From positions 36,018,001-36,082,000 of the forward strand of contig CM067557.1 in the NCBI GenBank assembly GCA_034509755.1: DNA of 64,000 bases. The letters run 5' to 3'. Both the position numbers and the translations under genes were made by a program. The notes below the pieces were generated by a model. The model was not told the DNA's origin. It did no database searches and was given only the letters and a program-made list of their open reading frames with translations. The DNA comes from Anisodus tanguticus (Eukaryota; Streptophyta; Magnoliopsida; Solanales; Solanaceae). This document shows positions 32,440-41,936 of the stretch, in pieces. Each line of letters starts with the position of its first letter. Within the stretch, counting starts at the first letter, position 1.

Positions 32440-35400
32440 ATGGATGAAGCTCCAAACGGTGACATGAATATGGATAACCATGGAACTCAAGGTCTTTTAT
32501 CTACTATGCAATTGGACAATGAGTTTAATTTTGATGTGAATTTAGATGTATCAGAATTATTTGATCTTCTTGAAGAGCAGCCCATGAATACAAACATTAT
32601 TCCTAGCACTTCAATAGAGAATGCTGCTCCAAATCATCAAAATTCTGACATTTCAGAATTTCCTAATGATATTATTCTTAAAGAGGAGTCTATGACCACC
32701 AATGTTATTCCTAGCAGTTCATCAACAGTAAAGGGTGATAAGAATTGTTCTTCAAGAAGAACTTGTCAGATTACCCTTGATGAAGATGATGACTATTCAT
32801 TGTATTATATTTATGCTATGGGAGTAAAGATGCTACAAGAGAAGGGAGGTAACGATGGTAAAGGTCAAGAAGATTCTAAAATCAATGACTTGATCCCGAT
32901 GCCAACTCGTATGGATAAAGAAGGTGACATTCATATTTCAAGTAGGAGGGAGCAAGAGAATTCTAGAACTAATGTCATGATCCTCCAACAACCTATATCA
33001 AAAGCTTCAGTGTTGAAGAATTTAGAAAAGGAGCCTATGAAATCAATGTTCACCATTGATCATCCTTTGAAAATTTCAACAAGTACTAAGAAAGACCAAG
33101 AGAACCCCAAAGCCAATGACTTGATCCTCGATCCACTTATCCCAAAAATTCCATATTTGGAGAAGTTTAAAAGAGATACCGAGAAGCCAATATTTACCGT
33201 TGATCATACTAGGAGGGAGCAAGAAAATCCTAGAAACAATGTCATTATCCTCAACCCTCCTATGCCTGAAATTCCAATTTTGATGGAGAAAGAAAGTGAC
33301 TTCATGAAGTCAAAACACACAATTGATCATCCAGTTGGAATTTCAACAAGCAAGATGGGGGAGAAAGAAAACCCTAAGACCAATAGTCTCATTCTCCAAC
33401 AATCTATGTTAAATATTTCAACATTGGAGAAATTAAAAAATGATTTTATGAAGCCGAAACTCGTCATTCATAATCCATTGGAAACTTCAACAAGTAGGAG
33501 GGAGAAGCAAAAAAACCCTAAGACCGGTGGTCTGATCCTCCAACAACCTATGTCAAACATTCCAACTTTGGAGAAATTAAAAAGCCATTTTATGAAGCCA
33601 AAGTTGATGCCTGATCATCCTTTTGGGACTCCAACAAGGAGGGGGGAGGAAAAATATAAGTGGAAAATTGGCAATGGTATCTTTAAGGGTGCAAGCTCTT
33701 CTAATAAAGAAGATGAGATTCACTATGACATTTTGACATCCGCAGACGATGATCAATTTTCCCAAAAGATAAGGTTAATTTTCTTTCATCCCTTCATTTT
33801 CAAAATATAGTATTTATATGTCAACTATTTTTAATTTGAGATATTCTCTAACTTTTCTTAAATCAAATTTTTGGATACAACATGAAAATTTACTGGTTCA
33901 TAAATTTTATGTTAAGAGTTCAACATCGGATATGGAATGAGAACATGGACTCCTTATATGGACTTGGACAATCCTCACCCTACCAGCTAGCTTTTGGGGT
34001 TGAGTTAGGCTCAAGATCCATTCTTTACATGGTATCAGAGTCAGACTCATTCAAATTCTTCGTTCACCGATGTTGGGCCCCAAATTATATTATCCACGCT
34101 CTAGTTAATGAGGTATGGGCGTGCGGGGAGTGTTAAGAGTCCCACATCGGATATGGAATGGGAACATGAACTCCTTATATGGACTTGGACAATCCTCATC
34201 CTACAAGCTAGCTCAAAGGGAGGAGGATTGTCCAAGCCATATAAGGAGATCAATGACCACTTATCTCACCGATGTGGGAGACCTTAACACCCCGCCTCAC
34301 TCCTAAGGCTGGACATCTGGAGCGTGGACAATATAAGAGGGGGGCCCAACATCGGAAATACTGAATTGGGACGGGTTTGACTCTGATACCTCATTCACTG
34401 AAGGGATTATTTCTTTCATAGTATCAGAGTCATACCCATTCCAATTCTTGGCCCCCCAAATTATATTATCCACGCTCCAATTAACGAGGTCTGGGTGTGC
34501 GGGGGAGTGTTAAGAGTCCCACATCGTATATGGAATGGGAACATGAACTCCTTATATGGACTTGGACAATCTTCACCCTACAAGCTAGCTTTTGGGGTTG
34601 AATTAGACCCAATATCCATTATTTACATTTTACATAACTTAAAATACATTTAACCAACAATATAATCAATTAAGTAAATTTTGTTTTGGTCAATTTGGTT
34701 TTGCAGTTTCAATGGCGGTCCTATAAGGTCACCTAATAAGACAAGCTCAAGATACCAACCATTTGAGAGACAAACTCTAAACAAGCAAGGATCAGATAGG
34801 CATGTTTATCTCTTTTATTCTCCAAATTATATCCCCATGTTACAATTAGAGCAAAAAGATCATGTCATTACTAAACTTATTTTAGAAATACAATGCTTTT
34901 CAAGCATCGTACATATTTTGTATATGGAATTCTAGAAGTCTATAATCATTGTACTTTGTATAGATCTCACAAGTCAGTTATAATTCGTCGACTCTCATTT
35001 TTTTGTAGTGACTATGTGCCTCTAAAAAAATTTCATCACCATGACGAATATCTGCATCTAATAATTATTTTGAAGAACAATGCTTAATATAACTCAGTAT
35101 CATCTTGTTAATATTTATCAGATTTCTTCAAAGCAATTTAGAATCCACCTTCAGCAAATTACCACAAGCCAGAGAAGAAAGCATTATCCGTGATGTGCGT
35201 ACACTATGGAAAAATCATCTCGAGGAGATTAAAAGAAAGACAGGTAATGTACATACTTACTTTATGAGTGTGGTTAGTATGAACAAGTTATTTTCTAGAA
35301 AAATATTTTCATGAATAATTTTTTTTTTGTTGTTATTGTAAGAATGAAATAATTTCCCTTAGGATTCCTTTCATTAATCACAATATATATAGTTGTACAG

Positions 35401-38400
35401 AGGTTGATTCCTAATACAATAATAATCCCAGGGTACCTTAAATATACACCTATCATAATTACAAAATATACTGTGAATATTCGCTAATACTCCCCTTCAG
35501 TCGGAGCGGGAGGAGGCCGGACGCTAAGGATGGATCTGAAGTCGGAGAACAGCTGTCGCGGTAGTCCCTTTGTGAAAATATCGGCATACTGATACGAGGA
35601 AGGCACATGCAATATTTTGACCTGACCAAGAGCGACCTTCTCACGTACAAAGTGAATATCCATCTCGATATGTTTGGTCCGCTGATGTTGGACCGGATTG
35701 TGAGACAGATATATGACAGATATATTGTCACATTAGACTATAGACGCCTTGCGCAGTGGACACTGGAGCTCCAAAAGAAGATTTCGGAGCCAATGGATCT
35801 AAGCAACTACATTAGCAACTCTGCGATACTCTACTTCAGCACTCGAACGGGATAGTGTGGCCTGCCGCTTGGCGGACCATGAAATAAGATTATCCCCTAG
35901 AAATACACAGTAGCCCGAGGTGGAGCGACGTGTGTCCGGGCATCCTGCCCAATCTGCATTCGTGTAGGAGAGCAACTTGGTTGGTGCAGAGGGGTAGAGA
36001 TGCAATCCAAAGTCAAGTGCGCCCTTAATGTATCTGATAATACGCTTGAGGGCAGCAAAATAGGATTCTCGCGGGGCGTGCATAAACAAACATACCTGTT
36101 GAACGGCATATGCAATATCAGGCCTAGTGAATATGAGATACTGAAGGGCACCTACAAGACTCCGATATAGGATGGGATCAGAAACTGGCGCACAATCATT
36201 GACACTAAGCTTGGATTTCAAGTCCACCGGAGTTGGCATAATTTTCCAATTTGTCATCTTAGCCCTGTACACTATCTCTTCCGCATATTTGCGCTGACAC
36301 AAAAACATAGTAGCTGCAGATCTAGTCACGGATATACCCAAGAAGTAACTCAGCTTGCCCAAATCAATCATAGCAAATTCAATTTTGAGTAGAGCAATTA
36401 TTTCATTCTTAAAACAGTCAGATGAGGCGGTAAGAACAATGTCATCCATATATAATAGCAAATAAGCAGTGCTACTACCTCGATGAAAAGTGAAGAGAGA
36501 GTTATCACACTTGCTACATATAAACTCGATCTGCATAATATACCTGGCAAAGCGATCACACCAAGCGCGGGGTGCCTGTTTCAAGCCATACAGGGACTTC
36601 CTGAGACGACTACATACTGCGGGATTGCTGGATGAACAAAGCCAGGAGGCTGATGCATGTATACAGTTTCTTTCAAATCCCCATGAAGAAATGCATTCTT
36701 GACATCAAGCTGATAAATTGGCCAATGTTTTCCCGTAGCAATACTGAGAACAACACGAATAGTAGTCGGTTTAACAACCGGACTGAATGTCTCATCACAA
36801 TCAATTCTCTCCTGTTGATTAGTGTCATTAGCAACCAGTCTTGCTTTATATCGCTCCAAGTCACCACTATCTCTGAACTTGTGACGAAATAGCCACATAC
36901 ACAGGAAAACATTCACGCCGTTCGGTCTAGGTACCAAATTCCAAGTGTTCTGCTTTGGTTAAAGCATTAAATTCCTCGCACATGGCCGCATTCCAATTAG
37001 GGTCCAGTTTGGCTAGTTTTGGATTTTTGGGAATGAGTGATATGGTTTGTGTGGAGAGGTTAAAATGGACCTTGGGTTTGAAAATCCCATGTTGTGCACG
37101 ATTCTCCATACGGTGGGTAGGCAACAGTAGTTGGAGTGGGATTTGTGGCTGCTGGCTTGCGGGTTCTGGAGCCAGCAGTGGTTCTGGTTGGGTAGGAGAC
37201 ACGGGTGGGTCGATCAGTGGGGTGTTCGATCGAGAGCTGGGAGGTTCCTGTTGGGAGACGACACCAGACAGTAGTGGGGACGGAGCTGCTGGTGCAGGCT
37301 CCGTCGGAACAGTGAGCTACCGGTGGCACAATGACTGGATAATAGGAGACAGACTCGGCTCATCGAGAAAGGTGTAATCCGTGGTTTGAAATTTTTGGAG
37401 ATTTGAAAACGAAAAGGTCGTCTTGTAAAATGTGACATGACGGGAGATAATGAGTTTATGAGTGGTTATGTCATAGCACATGTAACCCCGATGAGTAGGA
37501 GAAAGACCAACGAAGACACATGGCGTGGTGCATGGGGTGAGTTTGTGAGGTGCAGTGGAGGCTAGGTTGGGGTAGCATAAGCAGCTGAAAATGTGGAGAT
37601 GGTCATAGGATGGGAACCTACGGTATAACATTTCGGTTGGGGTCTTGTTTTGGAGAGTGCTGGTTGGTAAAATATTAAGGAGGTACTCTACCATTTTAAC
37701 AGCATAGACCCAGAATGGTGGTGGAAGACATACATAAAACAATAAGGTACGAACCATGTTATTGATGGTGCGTATAATTCGTTCAGCCTTTCTGTTTTGG
37801 GATGAAGTGTAGGGACAAGAAAAACGGAAAACCATGCCTTGTTTAAAGCAGAAATTGTGAAATACCGAGTTATTAAATTCACGTCCATTATCACATTGAA
37901 AATTTTTTATGGATTTTTCAAACTGTGTTTTAATGAATTTTTGAAATTCAACGAACTTGGCAAAAACTTCAGATTTGAACTTCAGTGGGTAAATCCAGAC
38001 AAAGTGTGAAAAATCATCTAAGAATACTAGATAAAATTTGTGACCCAAGGAACTAACAATCGGAGATGTCCATAAATCAGCATGAACAATATCAAATGAA
38101 GAAAAAGTAACACTGTTGGATGACATAAATGGAAGATGAGTATGCTTGCCAAGCGGGCAAGAAAAACAGTGTTGGGCAAGTTTCCCATTATTACATTGAA
38201 TACGCTTATTAGTCCTAAGAAAATTAAAGACAGTGTCTCCTGGGTGTCCGAGTCTGTTATGCCAAGTTGACGGAGAGATGGCTGCAAGGGAGATGGGTGA
38301 ATGTGGTCTGACGGCGGAAGATTGAGTGAAGGGGTAGAGGTCTCCCACACTATTACAGCGCGTAAGAATTTTCTCCGTAGTGAGATCCTTCACAGAAAAA

Positions 38401-41400
38401 CCAAAAGGGTCAAATTCAACAGACATAGAATTATTGCGAGTGAATTTTCTAACTGAGATTAATTTTTAATGATGTTAGGGGTGTAGAGGATATGATTTAG
38501 GGAGAAAGGTGGGTGGAGGTGTTTGGTATGTGTGTTACCGTAACCTTCAATTGGAATGCGGTGACCATTGCCAACAATAATAAATTGAGGACACTTTAAC
38601 CGATGCATTTGAGATAAATTACTTGACGACCGGGTGAGATGAGATGTGGCTCCGGTGTCCATGTATCAATTATCATCGGGCAGTTGAAGGTTCAATGTGT
38701 TGAAGGCCTGGCCCAAATCCGTGGGGGCCAGGCTGCTGACTTGCGGGTGCTGAGTGGCCGAAGCCAGATGGGCCTGCTGTGTGGGCCTGCCTGTTGGCTG
38801 GGGCGGAGCCCAAAACATCGGGTGACCAAGCTGGCTGGAACTGGGCCCCTGAAGGTGGGTAGGGACATGCAGGCGAGGCCCAGTTCCCGGTATTGGGCCA
38901 TGGAGGCTGTCCAGCCCACTGAAAATAGGAAGCAGGGGTTGGGCCCGACTGCTGGTTCCGTTGGCCCTTGCCGCGACCCTTCCCTTTGTTGTTGTTACCG
39001 CGGCCTCTGCCGCCACGTCCTTCACCGCAGGGCTGTTGCTGCTGGTGGTCTGACGGTGGTGGCTGGGTGGTGGTGACCGCCGGTGGTGCCATGCTGTCAA
39101 CGACTAATGCCTTTTGATTGTGCTCCTCTTGTTTAGCACGACGGGTTTCTTCCAACAATAGTTGTGAACGTGCCTTGTTGAAACTTGGTAGTGGGTCGGC
39201 CTATTGAATTATCGTCGCAAGTGTATCATATTCACCTTTCGATAAACCAGTAACCAATTGAAGTACCATCTTGATTTCTGAAACAGATGTCCCGATGTTG
39301 GAAAATTAGTCGGCGATGAGTTTCAGTTGTTTGCAATATTCGGACATGTTGTTAAAATTCTTGAGACGCGTATTGTTGAACTGCTCTTCCAAATAGACAG
39401 CCCGAGTATTTTTATTGTCCTGAAAAATTTCTAACCGTACCCAAAGTTCACGTGCCGTAGCACCTGTTTTCATGATAGTACACAACAAGTCTTTTGAGAT
39501 GGTGCCGTATATCCACTGTTTAATGATGGCGTCGAGGCGACGCCATGTCGAGTCGACAATATCGGTGGGACGAGGAACATAAAAATCAATATGGTCTAGC
39601 ACATTGTACGCACATGCATGAATATAGAACAGTTATGTCCACATGGAATATTGACAATTTTCTTGGTCAAGAATTATAGGGATAGAATTCTTGATGTTGG
39701 TAACGGCGAAAGCCGGATGAAAAGAAGACGATGAACGTGGTGGGGGGTTGTCAAAAGTACCAGTGGAGGAACCAGAATTAGTAGGGGAAGAGGGACGAGA
39801 CATGGTGGCCGTCGACCGAGAAGAAAGAAGAGATATGGTGGTGGTCGACGGCTTTGGAGGAGAAGAGTAGGGATTAGGGTTTGGCTCTTGATACCATGTA
39901 AGAATGAAATAATTTTCCTTAGGGATTTCTTTCATTAATCACAATATATATAGGTGTACAGAGGTTGATTCCTAATACAATAAGAATCCTAGGTTACCTT
40001 AAATATACACCTATCATAATTATAAAATATATTGTAAATATTCGGAGAATATTCGCTAATAGTTATCATTGGTATCAAGGAACATTTTCTATCAAAAAAA
40101 GGAAACCAACTTCCCTCGTGATATGAACGGAAGTCATTTTATTTCAACTATCTTATGTCTTCACTTCATATCAATTGATGGAGTTAGCACTTAGACAGTA
40201 TAATATATACTCCTCCTCCTGTTTTAATTTATGTGACATCTTTCGTTTCTCTAGAGCCAATTTCACTATTTCTTGAAGTTAAATATTTAAATAACATAAA
40301 AGTACTATAAACTGTAAAAAATTTCAATTCAATATGATAAAAAAGTACATTACAAAATGTTCGTCAAAATCTTAGAGATTTTATATAAAGTGGGGAAAAG
40401 GGAGTAATGTTTAGTACTAAAATGTTACATCAAAACACTCCAATTTGAAAATAGTATAATTAAATTTTAATATATATCTTAGAAAAATATTTTTCACTCA
40501 CCAACTAATTATGAGAAAATATTTTCTAGAAGAGTATTTCATGAAAACATGTTCCATAGAAATGATTTCTCTTGTACCGAGTACAAAATATATATGTCCC
40601 ACTGGAATATAAATGTTATTGTTAAGAGTCTCACATCGAAAATGGAATGAGAATTTGGACTCCTTATATGGACTTGGACAATCCTCCCCTCATAAGCTAA
40701 TTTTAGGGGTTGAGTTAGGCCCAAGATCCATTTTTTACATGATATCAGAGTCAGACCCATTCCAATTCTATGTTCACCGATGTTGGGTCCCCAAATTATG
40801 TCATCCACGCTCCAGTTAACGGGGTCTGTGCGTGCGGAGGAGTGTTAAGAGTCGCACATCGGAAATGGAATGAGAATTTGGACTCCTTATATGGACTTGG
40901 ACAATACTCCCCTCATAAGCTAGCTTTTGGGGTTGAATTAAGTCAAAGATCCATTTCTTTACAGTTATTCCTTTCTTTGCTTTATCTTTGTTTTCCTTTG
41001 CTTAATTTAGATCAGTAACTATTAGAGTGTATTTGAAAATATGTAAATTGTTTTTCTTTCAATGTATTGTAATATAGGAATTGGTCGTGATTCTGCTAGC
41101 TCCTCTTGTGATAGAGGTGAGATATTCAACTACCTGCAAAGGAAGTCACATTCCTCTCATGTTGCTGAAAATGAGAAACAAAACTCTAATAATGAAGAAA
41201 CTTTGGTTGGAGAAAGAAGTTTAAAACCGATTATCCATTCAAATCAGATCTTCCACGGTTCTCCTGCTAATACTCATGAGATTACTGACAAGGTAATGTT
41301 TCTCATTTTTTTTAAAATCATGCTACTGTTAAAAGTGTATGATTGTTCTAGACAATCTGAATACTCAAAAAGTGAATTAATGGCTCTTTCCCAGAAAGTC

Positions 41401-41936
41401 TGATTGAGTGTAAAAAGACGTTGTCCTACTTGTGGCTGATCGAGGATTTGTACCTACTCCAAAGTTTCTAGGTTGAAAATGAGAATTTTGAATTATATAT
41501 CCCAATTTATATTTGTTTTTTCACACGCACATAAGTGCATCCATCCACATAAGGTTTGAGTCAGATGGGTTCTTGCAAAACGATCACGACTTCTATATTA
41601 TATTGGATCCGCTAATACTATTAATTAATTGAAAAAATATTTGTGCAATTAAATTCAGTAAACCCCACATAGACCTAATCTTTATAACAATGGAGAAGTG
41701 CATGTATAGACATGCATCATGAACCCTATAATATTAAGCTTGCTTAGTAAATACTTTGGCTAAAGAAATGTGTATTAGCTAACATCTTTAAATTTTTTTA
41801 GGATCAAAAGTTCAAAGGTGTTGCAGGTGGACGAAATACTGATCAAGACACACAAGGGTATGACTATGCCAATCAAGTGATTACATTGGGGAAAAGGAAT
41901 GACAAAATTAATGAAGAAGGAGCTCATGATCAGTGA
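32440..41936 (+). CDS. Five-exon gene for an unrecognised tandem-repeat protein (632 residues predicted)
   Basis: Exons: 32440–33773, 34707–34799, 35122–35243, 41078–41292, 41802–41936 (TGA). Splice phases agree at every junction and the joined frame has no stop. The second intron needs a GC donor (ATAG|GCATGT); the others are GT–AG. I recognise no family. Residues 25–45 are acidic/hydrophobic (NFDVNLDVSELFDLLEEQ), and 110–132 contain DEDDDYSLYYIYAMGVKMLQ. Residues 168–399 form five tandem units of 41–49 residues, each with (R/K)(R/K)xQENPK, LILQQPM, IPxLEKLK, FMKPK and HP motifs; the last two are most alike. The C-terminal part, from exon 2 on, is Ser/Asn/Lys-rich and hydrophilic, with a charged helix-like stretch (RDVRTLWKNHLEEIKRK). 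No signal peptide or membrane span. Probably disordered and nuclear or cytosolic. Introns 1 and 3 hold retroelements, but the frame is intact, so I treat it as a real gene. Function unknown. Confidence 0.75.
33910..34627. mobile_element. Compound TRIM retroelement in intron 1, with target duplication
   Basis: The 5-bp flank TTTTA occurs at 33905–33909 and 34628–34632. LTR-like units starting TGTTAAGAGT(T/C)C(A/C)ACATCG occur at 33910, 34131 and about 34,507. Each carries CTCCTTATATGGACTTGGAC, and the first ends TTCTTTACA before TGGTATCAGAGTCAG, the initiator-Met tRNA primer-binding site. A purine tract (GTGCGGGGAG) precedes the next LTR. A fourth, inverted and diverged LTR piece lies at 34,222–34,290. 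There is no coding sequence, as expected for TRIMs (terminal-repeat retrotransposons in miniature). Confidence 0.8.
35337..35489 (-). repeat. 3' LTR of element A (153 bp)
   Basis: TGTAAGAATGAAATAATTTC ... ATTCGCTAATA. Very short for a copia LTR. Confidence 0.9.
35500..36584 (-). pseudogene. Element A RT palm and RNase H
   Basis: The 261-residue frame 36584–35799 holds AYLLLYMDDIVLTASSD (YMDD active site), LSYFLGISVTRS, RIIRYIKGALDFGLHLYPSA, DTRRSTSGYCVFLGDNLISW and SRSSAEVEYRRVANVVA. The rest of RNase H continues in other frames to about 35,500, ending near the polypurine tract. The run from palm to RNase H is open, but both sides are broken. Confidence 0.88.
36581..37316 (-). pseudogene. 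Element A RT N-terminus and linker
   Basis: 36937–36581 contains RYKARLVANDTNQQERIDCD, TFSPVVKPTTIRVVLS, YQLDVKNAFLHGDLKETVYM and HQPPGFVHP, the first RT motifs. 37202–36927 is the Pro/Gln-rich linker with NWNAAMCEEFNALTK. The usual ...Y.Q...D.ETFSPV block is intact, but the frames are displaced relative to the palm. Confidence 0.85.
37317..38426 (-). pseudogene. Element A GAG-pre-integrase and integrase
   Basis: A 369-residue frame. WHNRLGHPGDTVFNFLRTNK and CFSCPLGKHTHLPF form the zinc-binding part. FDIVHADLWTSPIVSSLGHK, CDNGREFNNSVFHNFC and CPYTSSQNRKAERIIRTINN form the catalytic core with D, D and E. SSQNG is changed to SSQNR. The frame runs into the post-integrase region. Confidence 0.88.
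38459..38662 (-). pseudogene. Element A aspartic protease
   Basis: MDTGATSHLTRSSSNLS carries the DTG active site; FIIVGNGHRIPIEGYGNTH follows. Not in frame with integrase. Confidence 0.8.
38666..39803 (-). pseudogene. Element A gag with in-frame stops
   Basis: The likely start is 39803 (MSRPSSPTNSGSS). The segments ending at 39633, 39306 and about 39198 are in the same frame, so three single stop codons interrupt an otherwise continuous gag. UBN2-type motifs RLEIFQDNKNTRAVYLEEQF and NMSEYCKQLKLIAD are present. The C-terminal part is Gly/Arg/Asn-rich (GRGGRGRGNNNKGKGRGKG), with no CCHC knuckle seen. A frame shift near the end separates gag from protease. Confidence 0.82.
39884..39896 (-). other. 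Primer-binding site of element A
   Basis: The minus strand reads TGGTATCAAGAGC directly next to the 5' LTR. It matches the plant initiator-Met tRNA 3' end (TGGTATCAGAGC) except for one extra A. Confidence 0.85.
39897..40061 (-). repeat. 5' LTR of element A (165 bp)
   Basis: Same termini as the left LTR. It contains an extra TTCGGAGAATAT-type duplication close to the outer end. Confidence 0.9.
40209..40406. mobile_element. Stowaway-like MITE, diverged
   Basis: CTCCTCCTCCTGTTTTAATT at the left; GGGGAAAAGGGAGTAATG at the right. The interior has the TTGAAGTTAAATATTTAAAT-type sequence common to these elements. Confidence 0.5.
40620..40963 (+). mobile_element. Complete TRIM element with target duplication, in intron 3
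   Basis: GTTAT flanks at 40615–40619 and 40964–40968. LTRs at 40620–40739 and 40843–40963 (120 and 121 bp), both TGTTAAGAGTC...TTTACA. After the first LTR comes TGATATCAGAGTCAG, a one-base variant of the initiator-Met primer site; before the second comes the purine tract TGCGGAGGAG. About 100 bp of interior is non-coding. A textbook TRIM of 344 bp, same family as the intron 1 complex. Confidence 0.92.

Larger units (their letters stand above)
35337..40061 (-). mobile_element. Full-length copia element A in intron 3, antisense to the host gene
   Basis: The perfect 5-bp target duplication GTTAT is at 35332–35336 and 40062–40066. LTRs are at 35337–35489 and 39897–40061. The primer-binding site (39884–39896, minus strand TGGTATCAAGAGC) adjoins the right LTR, and a polypurine tract (GAAGGGGAG, minus) adjoins the left. 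Internal order is gag, protease, integrase, RT, RNase H, i.e. Ty1/copia. All genes carry stops or frame breaks. The two LTRs differ by roughly ten substitutions by eye plus a 12-bp length difference near the end, so the insertion is not recent. Confidence 0.93.

Noticed and set aside
33910..34627. Possible Cassandra-type TRIM carrying 5S rRNA sequence
   Set aside because: I looked for the conserved 5S promoter boxes in the LTR and saw none; the LTR wording belongs to another TRIM family.
39884..39896. tRNA-like sequence TGGTATCA...GAG
   Set aside because: It is a retrotransposon primer-binding site complementary to initiator-Met tRNA, not a tRNA gene. The same applies near 26,542, 34,032 and 60,431.
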